From assembly GCF_003265225.1 (NCBI RefSeq), contig NZ_CP022013.1, positions 310,001 to 374,000 on the forward strand: 64,000 bases of DNA, read 5' to 3'. A program made the translations under genes and the position numbers. This document shows, piece by piece, positions 57,873 to 64,000 of this stretch. Source of the DNA: Mergibacter septicus. Its GTDB lineage: Bacteria; Pseudomonadota; Gammaproteobacteria; Enterobacterales; Pasteurellaceae. Under the pieces are notes generated by a model, which worked only from the letters and a program-made list of their open reading frames with translations, did not search any database and had not been told where the DNA came from. How positions within the stretch are numbered: position 1 is the stretch's first letter; each line of letters starts with the position of its first letter.

Positions 57873-58232
57873 TTATGTTACTTTTAAAGCCTCCCTAAGG
57901 GCTTGTTGACAAGCCAAATTTTTGGGAAAGATCTGACAAGGGTTTATCTCATCATAGTTTAATCCCTGTAATTGCGGTATTTTCTTAGGGCGAGAAAAAA
58001 CAGTATATCCTTGCATTAATAATGAATTGATAACACGGTTATTTTGATCAAAAACAATAGCAATTATGACTTTAGGTTTAAATCGACAGGAATATCTGCC
58101 AATGCCAATTTTTCCTTGTGTAGATAAATGCCTAAATGCTCGATTAAAATTAGAAATTTGCCACCACCCTAAGAGGATTTGTAGCAACCATGCCATTATT
58201 GCAAGAAAAATGAGTACATTAATATTATTCAT
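57873..58232 (-). CDS. gutM: GutM, glucitol operon activator
   Basis: Product of 119 residues: one N-terminal membrane segment (VLIFLAIMAWLLQILLGW) followed by a GutM domain (RFKPKVIIAIVFDQNNRVIN, ending LACQQALREALK). In E. coli GutM activates the operon, though how a membrane protein does so is not clear. It lies between srlD and srlR, as in E. coli. Confidence 0.9.
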   Translation of the reverse strand: MNNINVLIFLAIMAWLLQILLGWWQISNFNRAFRHLSTQGKIGIGRYSCRFKPKVIIAIVFDQNNRVINSLLMQGYTVFSRPKKIPQLQGLNYDEINPCQIFPKNLACQQALREALKVT

Positions 58233-58321
58233 GATTTTCTAAGTATCGCATAAAGTAAAAGAAATTTGGTGAATTTCAAATATAAAATGAAAGAAACTCA
58301 CCATTATTTGATCAAGATAAA

Positions 58322-59110
58322 TTAAAACATAACTTGTCCACCAGTGATATTAATTGATTGCCCCGTGCAATATGAAGCTTGCTCGCTAGCATAAAATAAT
58401 AAAACGTTTAAGACATCTTGGTAATCACAACCACGTTTTAGAGGGACTTTATCAATATAGGTTTGTTCTACTTGTTCTGGCTTGATCCCTAATTTTTTGG
58501 CATATTGAGGAATAAGTGATTGAAACATCGGTGATTTTAGTAAATTCCCTAACATTAATGAATGGACTGTAATGCCATATTCTGCAAGGTCTAGTGCCAG
58601 TGATTGCGTTAACCCAACGCCTGCAAATTTAGCTGCACTATAACCTGAATTATATTTGCTGCCGACTTTGCCAGATTTTGAGTTAATTTGGATAATACGT
58701 CCTTTTATGCCGTATTTAATCATTAATTTCGCAAACTCTCTTGCCGTTAGAAAATAGCCAGTTAAGTTTACTTTGACTGAGGTATTAAAGTCATTGAGTG
58801 CAAAATCGGTGATAGGTGATGCTTTAGCAAAACCTGCATTATAGACCAGTAAATCTACTCGCCCAAAGGTGAGATCGATATTGTTAGCTAAATCAATTAC
58901 ACTGTTTTCATCTGTGGCATCGACATAAAACCCTTGGGCTGCTTCTGGTCCGTAGTTTGAGCAAATGGTGGTTGCAATTTGTTTTGCATTATCTAGTTGC
59001 AGATCCGCTACTGCAACACGATAGCCTTGAGCGGCTAATCCTTGACAGAGAAAGGCACCTAGAGTTTGCCCACCGCCTATCACAACAGCTACTTTTTGTG
59101 TATTCATCAT
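58322..59110 (-). CDS. srlD: SrlD, sorbitol-6-phosphate 2-dehydrogenase
   Basis: Product of 262 residues, a short-chain dehydrogenase. NAD-binding VVIGGGQTLGAFL at the N-terminus, DLLVYNAGFAKAS, and the active YSAAK with Ser upstream (INSKSG). It converts sorbitol-6-phosphate to fructose-6-phosphate. AAGG precedes the ATG at 59110. It lies 17 bases after srlB. Confidence 0.95.
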   Translation of the reverse strand: MMNTQKVAVVIGGGQTLGAFLCQGLAAQGYRVAVADLQLDNAKQIATTICSNYGPEAAQGFYVDATDENSVIDLANNIDLTFGRVDLLVYNAGFAKASPITDFALNDFNTSVKVNLTGYFLTAREFAKLMIKYGIKGRIIQINSKSGKVGSKYNSGYSAAKFAGVGLTQSLALDLAEYGITVHSLMLGNLLKSPMFQSLIPQYAKKLGIKPEQVEQTYIDKVPLKRGCDYQDVLNVLLFYASEQASYCTGQSINITGGQVMF

Positions 59111-59127
59111 AGTATAACCTTTATATT

Positions 59128-59490
59128 TTATTTTGTTTTAAATGTTAAAGTTGAACCAACAGTTAATGATGGTATTTCTCCTGCACAATGAATTGCACCA
59201 GAGGTAATGGCGTTCTCCGCCTGATCAAAACAAATGGTAAGATGCCCTAATTCTTTCAAATTGAAAGATGCTATATTACCTACCGCAGTAATTTGATAGG
59301 CGTGTTGATCGATCACCAACCAATCTCCAACTTCAATATTTTGGCTTAATTCACCGTGGCGATGAAGAAAACAATAATCAGCAAGGTCAGGTGGTACTTG
59401 TTCGTTAAACGTAATAAACATTTTTTCGGATAAAGCATCTTGTGCGAAACGACCGATTTGGGTTATCTGGGTTTGATAGAAAATTGTCAT
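59128..59490 (-). CDS. srlB: SrlB, glucitol/sorbitol PTS EIIA
   Basis: Product of 120 residues of the PTS glucitol IIA family: IFYQTQITQIGRFAQDAL, CFLHRHGELSQNI with the candidate phosphohistidine region, and LTICFDQAENAITSGAIHCA. It passes phosphate from HPr to the IIB domain of SrlE. It lies 18 bases after srlE. Confidence 0.94.
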   Translation of the reverse strand: MTIFYQTQITQIGRFAQDALSEKMFITFNEQVPPDLADYCFLHRHGELSQNIEVGDWLVIDQHAYQITAVGNIASFNLKELGHLTICFDQAENAITSGAIHCAGEIPSLTVGSTLTFKTK

Positions 59491-59508
59491 ACTGTTACCT
59501 CAGAGATT

Positions 59509-60486
59509 TTAGTAAATAAAGGCAGAAACAAACCACGCTAATAAGACGGTTGGTGCACCAGTTAAGAAACGCCCGACTAGCACTGAGGGGACACCGACTC
59601 TTACGGTATCTTGTTTTGCTTCAGCCATAGAGAGTCCAACAGGGATAAAATCACAAGCCGCTTGGGAATTGATGGCGAATAATGCTGGCAATGCTAATTG
59701 TGGTGGAATGTTGCCTAACCCTATTTGTACGCCGACTAAAACGCCTATTACTTGAGCAATCACTGCCCCCGGACCGAGAAATGGCGATAAGAAAGGAAAG
59801 GAACAGATTAATGCGAGAAGGACTAAACCAATAGGATTACTAGCAAGAGGTGTTAAACCGTGAGCAATCCAATTACCTAGACCAGAAGCAATGATAATAC
59901 CGATTAAGGCAGACACAAATGCCATAAAAGGTAAGATCGTTTTTAAGACGGTATCAATAGTATCTCTGCCAGCTTGAAAGAAAACAGCGACAATAGATCC
60001 CATTCCTAGTCCTATTTTGGCTAGTAATCCGTCAGATTGCTCACTGATTTTTTGCTGTGTATTGTACTCTTGTTGTAGTGTTGATGGCTTGGCTTGAGGA
60101 GCTGAACTTGGTACTTCTTGTTCAATTAAGCGAATGTTTTCAACATTCACACCAGAAACATAGATCGATTCAGTGATGAACTGTGCGAGTGGTCCTGATT
60201 TTCCAGTAGCGTGAATATTGATAGTAGGAATTTGACGTTTTGGATATAGTCCACAACGTAGTGTGCCGCCACAATCAATCACCGCAATACCAATTTCTTC
60301 TATTGGTGGTTCACCATTTTTAAATCCATCTACTGCTTGCCAGCCTGTTAATTCGACAAGTTTATCTACTATGCTAGGTTTACTTCCTGCGGTCATATAG
60401 AGAATTTTTTTGTTAGGTGCTATTTCAAGGGTTAATGGACCACCCCAACCAGATTGACCTTTTTCAATATAAAGTTTTGATGCCAT
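59509..60486 (-). CDS. srlE: SrlE, glucitol/sorbitol PTS EIIBC
   Basis: Product of 325 residues. The N-terminal IIB part has [20 protein letters not shown] with candidate phospho-cysteine C72 (or C78), then [17 protein letters not shown] Gln/Ser-rich linker precedes the IIC half with about five membrane segments and [20 protein letters not shown]. It imports and phosphorylates sorbitol together with SrlA. Confidence 0.95.
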   Translation of the reverse strand: MASKLYIEKGQSGWGGPLTLEIAPNKKILYMTAGSKPSIVDKLVELTGWQAVDGFKNGEPPIEEIGIAVIDCGGTLRCGLYPKRQIPTINIHATGKSGPLAQFITESIYVSGVNVENIRLIEQEVPSSAPQAKPSTLQQEYNTQQKISEQSDGLLAKIGLGMGSIVAVFFQAGRDTIDTVLKTILPFMAFVSALIGIIIASGLGNWIAHGLTPLASNPIGLVLLALICSFPFLSPFLGPGAVIAQVIGVLVGVQIGLGNIPPQLALPALFAINSQAACDFIPVGLSMAEAKQDTVRVGVPSVLVGRFLTGAPTVLLAWFVSAFIY

Positions 60487-60497
60487 AACGCTATCTC

Positions 60498-61046
60498 CTA
60501 TAAATGAACGGTATTATCTAATTTGATATTCATACGTTTTTCAAAAAACGAGGTTGTAAAGTCAGTAATTAACCCTCGAAAGAAATTACTAATTACACCC
60601 ACTAATAGATAACTCACTGCTAAAGGTGCAAGAGGTAACCCTAAGCTAGTGAGACCATTTGCAATGCCGAGATAGACAAAAAGCTCACCCGGATTAATGT
60701 GTGGAAATAAACCATTCATTGAATGACAGCTATATGATGCTGCCGCATAATAACTTGGTTTATATTTTTCAGGTAGAAAACGACCTAGGCTTAATGTCAT
60801 TGGATTACAAAAGACAAAAGTACCTAATACTGGCAAGATTAAATAGCGAGAGATCGGGTTGCCAGCACTTTTTTGTGCTAGGCGTTCAATACGACTTTGC
60901 CCGATAAATTTGATTACAGCATTCATTACAACCAATAGTGAGATGAGTAAAGGTAAAATCCCCGTTACCATACTTACAAATACTTCACCACCTTTTTGGA
61001 ATAGTCCAATAAACCATTCTGCACCGTGAGTAATTATTTCAATCAT
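60498..61046 (-). CDS. srlA: SrlA, glucitol/sorbitol PTS EIIC2
   Basis: Product of 182 residues with about four membrane segments: [40 protein letters not shown], and the conserved [21 protein letters not shown]. It is the second membrane subunit of the sorbitol transporter and the first gene of the operon. Confidence 0.95.
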   Translation of the reverse strand: MIEIITHGAEWFIGLFQKGGEVFVSMVTGILPLLISLLVVMNAVIKFIGQSRIERLAQKSAGNPISRYLILPVLGTFVFCNPMTLSLGRFLPEKYKPSYYAAASYSCHSMNGLFPHINPGELFVYLGIANGLTSLGLPLAPLAVSYLLVGVISNFFRGLITDFTTSFFEKRMNIKLDNTVHL

Positions 61047-61082
61047 AGAAGCACCTCATATAGGATTTACTGTTTGGATATA

Positions 61083-61102
61083 AACGACCATTGATGATCG
61101 TT
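61083..61102. promoter_or_regulatory. Imperfect palindrome near the srlA promoter
   Basis: AACGA-CAT--ATG-TCGTT, 16 of 20 positions symmetric, just downstream of the -10 box. Candidate SrlR operator. Confidence 0.45.
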
Positions 61103-61109
61103 AGGGGTA

Positions 61110-61115
61110 ATTATA
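61110..61115 (-). promoter_or_regulatory. Putative -10 box of the srl operon
   Basis: TATAAT on the minus strand, about 65 bases before the srlA ATG. The -35 position is poor, while TGTGATC (half a CRP site) lies upstream at about 61145-61151, suggesting an activator-dependent promoter. Confidence 0.5.
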
Positions 61116-61149
61116 TCTATTTTAAAATATAAAACTTTTAACTTGATCA

Positions 61150-61177
61150 CAAAATGAAATATTTTTATTTCATTTTG
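61150..61177. repeat. Perfect palindrome upstream of srlA
   Basis: CAAAATGAAATA (61150-61161) and TATTTCATTTTG (61166-61177), 12-bp arms, 4-base centre. Lies just upstream of the promoter and abuts the CRP-like half site. Candidate operator for SrlR. Confidence 0.6.
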
Positions 61178-61260
61178 AAAATTTTTTGGCGTGATTAGAA
61201 CTTTATAGGAGAAAAGGAGTTGATAGAAGGGAAGTAAAACTGAGAAATAGACTAAAGCAT

Positions 61261-62013
61261 TTAACTTGTAAACCAAATTAAACTAGCCATACGCCCAGTT
61301 TGTTTTTCTCGGCGGTAAGAGTAGAACAGTTCTGGTTGGTGGTAAGTGCAGTATTCACCGCCATAAATTTGTTCGATGCCTAGATGATTAAGGCGTTGTT
61401 TGGCTAGTAGATAGAGATCGGCACGGAATTTTGGTGGATGGTGTGGTGGGGTTGGTTGCGGTTGAAAGGCGGCAATGGCTTGTTGATCTTGTTGGATAAA
61501 TTGGTGCATCACTTCTTCTCCAACTTCAAAGGCTTTGGCACTGATTGCAGGTCCTAACCAAGCGATAATTTGAGAGGTAGGAGCAATAAATTTTTTTACT
61601 GTTTGTTCTAAAATCCCATTACATAATCCACGCCACCCAGCGTGTGCGGCTGCAATTTCTGTACCAGCTTGGTTGGTAAAGAGGACGGGTAAGCAGTCAG
61701 CTGTCATTACTAAACAGACTTGATTGGGGTGATTTGTGTAACTCGCATCAGCATCAATGTGATGTTGTGAATTGGGTAGTTCAATTACGTTGGTACTATG
61801 TATTTGGTTTAAAAATAGTGGTAAGTGGGGCAGTTGGTAGTGTTCTACTAAGTGTTGTCGGTTGGTGCTAACCGCAGTAGTTTGATCGCCAACGTGACTG
61901 GCAAGGTTAAAGCGATCAAAGGGTGGAGGGCTAACCCCAAGAGGATTGTGGCGAGTGGTTGTAAAGGCGTGAATATTTTTCGCTACTTTCCAATTTGGGG
62001 TAATGATCGACAT
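61261..62013 (-). CDS. yfiH: YfiH/PgeF, laccase-domain purine nucleoside phosphorylase-type enzyme
   Basis: Product of 250 residues. The zinc ligands appear in FLNQIHSTNVIEL, VMTADCLPVLFT and AAAHAGWRGLCNG. It belongs to the multicopper-oxidase-like YfiH family, now linked to adenosine/purine nucleoside phosphorolysis and to peptidoglycan-precursor editing. It starts 11 bases after rluD, as in E. coli; the E. coli neighbour clpB is replaced here by the srl operon. Confidence 0.92.
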   Translation of the reverse strand: MSIITPNWKVAKNIHAFTTTRHNPLGVSPPPFDRFNLASHVGDQTTAVSTNRQHLVEHYQLPHLPLFLNQIHSTNVIELPNSQHHIDADASYTNHPNQVCLVMTADCLPVLFTNQAGTEIAAAHAGWRGLCNGILEQTVKKFIAPTSQIIAWLGPAISAKAFEVGEEVMHQFIQQDQQAIAAFQPQPTPPHHPPKFRADLYLLAKQRLNHLGIEQIYGGEYCTYHQPELFYSYRREKQTGRMASLIWFTS

Positions 62014-62024
62014 AATTAACCTGT

Positions 62025-62999
62025 TTAATAAAAAAGTTGGTCTTTATGTTGTTGATAATCAGCTTTTAAAGCGTTGACTAATTCAGAAAAATCCTCAGGC
62101 AGTGGGGCATACCATTCCATCGGCTCTCCTGTTATTGGGTGGTTAAGGCGTAACATCACTGCGTGTAACGCTTGGCGTTTGAAATTACGAAGGACGTGTA
62201 AAAATTCTTCACTAGCACCTTTCGGTAAACGTGGTCTTCCACCATAGGTTTGATCGCCTAATAATGGGTGGGCGATATGTGCCATATGGACACGAATTTG
62301 GTGCGTTCTACCTGTTTCTAGGCGTAAACGTAAGCGTGTGTAGTGGCGAAAACGTTCCATAATACGGTAGTGGGTGATGGCAGGTTTACCCATTGGGTGT
62401 ACTGCCATTTGTGTACGTTTCATTGGGTGGCGTGCCATTGGTTGATCGACCATTCCACCTTTGGTCATAATGCCTGTGGCGATAGCTTCGTATTCACGAG
62501 TGATTTTCCGTTTTTGTAGATCTCTGACTAATTTAGTTTGTGCTGGCACTGTTTTAGCAACCACCATTAAGCCTGTGGTATCTTTATCAAGTCGATGGAC
62601 GATACCCGCTCTTGGTACTTGCACAATCTCAGGGCAGTGGTATAGGAGTGCATTGAGAACGGTGCCATCATTATTGCCAGCTCCTGGGTGAACAACTAGA
62701 TCTTTAGGTTTGTTAATAACAAGAATATCCTCATCTTCATAGACAATATTTAGGGGAATATTTTGAGCTTCAAATCTGTTGTCGTCTTCAATTTCTGCTT
62801 CTATTACTACATATTCGCCACCATAGACTTTTTCCCGTGGGATATTGGCAAGTTTGCCGTTTAGAGTAACCAGATCGTTTTCAATCCAAGTTTTGATGCG
62901 TGAACGAGAGTAGCTTGGAAATAATTCAGCAAGCGTTTGATCAAGACGTTGACCGAGGTGTTGAGGTTGAATTTCTGTTGTTAGAGTGATTTTTGCCAT
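62025..62999 (-). CDS. rluD: RluD, 23S rRNA pseudouridine synthase
   Basis: Product of 324 residues: N-terminal S4 RNA-binding domain (GQRLDQTLAELFPSYSRSR), then the synthase domain with catalytic Asp in VHRLDKDTTGLMVVAKT. It makes pseudouridines at 1911, 1915 and 1917 in helix 69. Divergent from bamD, a conserved arrangement. Confidence 0.96.
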   Translation of the reverse strand: MAKITLTTEIQPQHLGQRLDQTLAELFPSYSRSRIKTWIENDLVTLNGKLANIPREKVYGGEYVVIEAEIEDDNRFEAQNIPLNIVYEDEDILVINKPKDLVVHPGAGNNDGTVLNALLYHCPEIVQVPRAGIVHRLDKDTTGLMVVAKTVPAQTKLVRDLQKRKITREYEAIATGIMTKGGMVDQPMARHPMKRTQMAVHPMGKPAITHYRIMERFRHYTRLRLRLETGRTHQIRVHMAHIAHPLLGDQTYGGRPRLPKGASEEFLHVLRNFKRQALHAVMLRLNHPITGEPMEWYAPLPEDFSELVNALKADYQQHKDQLFY

Positions 63000-63186
63000 A
63001 AATAGATTAGGATTTGATGATTTAAATTTGCTTATTCAAGAATAAGCTATACAATGTTAGACGATTTAAGTTTAGCGGTATTGTACCCTAAGTTGCGAGA
63101 TAAAGTAACCTAGCTTTCAGCTCAGTAGTGAGATTAGGGGCGGAAGATTAAAAGAAAAAATGAAGAAAATGAAGGATTTCAAGTCT

Positions 63187-63984
63187 ATGTATCATATCAG
63201 ATCTATTGCAATGACATTAATTGCTGCGGTGGTTTTAGTTGGTTGTTCTACGACAAAACAACCTGAAGTTGAACAAGGATCAGTTACGGATCTCTATAAT
63301 AAAGCAGAGGTTTTCTTTAAAGATGCGAATTATAAAGAAGCGTTAAAATATTTTGATGCTATTAATAGTCGTTTTCCTTATGGTAGTTATGCACAACAAT
63401 CTGCTTTAGATGCAATTTATGCGGCTTATCGCTCTCAAGATTATACAAAAGCTTTATCATTATCCGAGGCGTATTTACGAGGGTATTCACAAGGTGCACA
63501 TTTAGATTATGTACTTTATATGACTGGGTTAGCCAATATGGCGTTAGCGGATAATTTTGTACAAGATGCGTTTAAAGTTGATCAAGCCACTCGTGATGTT
63601 TCGTCTTTATTAAGTGCGTATCAAAGTTTTAATTTATTACAGCAGAACTTTCCAACCAGTATGTATGCTGCTGATGCACAATTAAGAATGAAATATATTA
63701 TTGAAACGGTTGCACGCCATCAGTTGTATATTGTGAAGTTTTATCAAAAAAGAAAGGCTTATGTGGCGGTGATTAATCGTGCTTTAGCGTTATTACGTCA
63801 ATATCCAGAAACAGAAGCTGCTTATCAAGTATTACCCATCTTAATCAATGCGTATCAAGCAATTCATATTCCAAATTTAGCTGAACGTTTTGAACAAATT
63901 TTGCAAGCGAATAAAAATCCAAAATTTGAAAAAATTCCACGTCCTACTTCATCACCTAAGATTGAAGTGCCAAAAATCTTTTAA
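63187..63984 (+). CDS. bamD: BamD, essential outer-membrane assembly lipoprotein
   Basis: Product of 265 residues from the ATG at 63187. The lipoprotein signal (MYHIRSIAMTLIAAVVLVGC, Cys20) fits this start, and GAAGGA lies ten bases upstream; an in-frame ATG at 63160 adds nine residues. TPR repeats follow, with RFPYGSYAQQSALDAIYAAY and LDYVLYMTGLANMALADNF. It is the essential BAM lipoprotein that contacts BamA. A C-terminal Pro/Lys tail (RPTSSPKIEVPKIF) is unlike E. coli. The gene is complete; only 16 bases follow. Confidence 0.94.
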   Translation: MYHIRSIAMTLIAAVVLVGCSTTKQPEVEQGSVTDLYNKAEVFFKDANYKEALKYFDAINSRFPYGSYAQQSALDAIYAAYRSQDYTKALSLSEAYLRGYSQGAHLDYVLYMTGLANMALADNFVQDAFKVDQATRDVSSLLSAYQSFNLLQQNFPTSMYAADAQLRMKYIIETVARHQLYIVKFYQKRKAYVAVINRALALLRQYPETEAAYQVLPILINAYQAIHIPNLAERFEQILQANKNPKFEKIPRPTSSPKIEVPKIF

Positions 63985-64000
63985 TCTATCGTATCCTTCT

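Noticed and set aside
61067-61276. 69-codon minus frame upstream of srlA
   Set aside because: Covers the srl promoter and palindromes; no family resemblance.

Overview
This is a contiguous piece of a gammaproteobacterial chromosome, visibly AT-rich and dense with genes. Gene order and protein sequences point to the family Pasteurellaceae, relatives of Haemophilus. Signs of this are lptCAB running directly into ptsN-rapZ without rpoN or hpf, a short PabB/PabC/PabA cluster in place of long enterobacterial versions, and many proteins that closely resemble their Haemophilus counterparts. I cannot name the genus. By eye I found no exact copy of either classical Pasteurellaceae uptake word (AAGTGCGGT or ACAAGCGGT), only an inverted near-match at 5498-5530.

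Layout. 1-5410 (minus) carries lptC-lptA-lptB (LPS transport), ptsN, rapZ, tRNA-Arg(CCT) and hflK-hflC; hflC runs off the left edge. 5553-8254 (minus) holds dld and prmB, facing smrB. 8963-13421 (minus) is the lepA-lepB-rnc-era block. 13761-17564 (plus) is rpmH-rnpA-yidD-yidC-mnmE. 17769-23498 is the 6S RNA neighbourhood: ygfA, ssrS and zapA on minus, ygfB-pepP-ubiH-ubiI on plus. 23495-26391 has the sulfur-relay genes tusDCB with yheO, then fkpA and slyX. 26453-31628 holds uspA, mazG, bamE, ndpA, yejL and the LPS regulator gene pbgA. 31651-42053 is a long plus-strand run: rmuC, an unfamiliar exported protein, a SEC-C protein, pabB-pabC-pabA, yihY, dtd, dsbC, recJ, a DsbA-like protein and mtnN.

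An accessory VbhA-type antitoxin/Fic toxin pair (42378-43245) sits between mtnN and tRNA-Ser(GGA). It is followed by the lipid-transport operon mlaFEDCB, ibaG, murA and ubiK (43461-48468). Then come yhdE, priC, recN (with two LexA boxes), nadK and grpE. The right part is accessory: a Slam outer-membrane protein and a Slam-type surface lipoprotein (53518-56875), then a complete sorbitol (glucitol) PTS operon srlA-srlE-srlB-srlD-gutM-srlR (57069-61046). The window ends with yfiH-rluD divergent from bamD.

Functional themes. Envelope assembly dominates: LptABC, LepB, YidC/YidD, BamD, BamE, PbgA, Mla, FkpA, DsbC and a DsbA-like protein. RNA maturation and translation form a second theme: RNase III, Era, RnpA, MnmE, TusBCD, RluD, SmrB, LepA. 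I saw no insertion sequence, prophage, CRISPR array or rRNA. The most interesting items are the Slam/lipoprotein pair, the VbhA-Fic module, the rapZ stop codon lying inside a tRNA gene, the unfamiliar STN/DotD-like exported protein and the CQPC DsbA-like protein.
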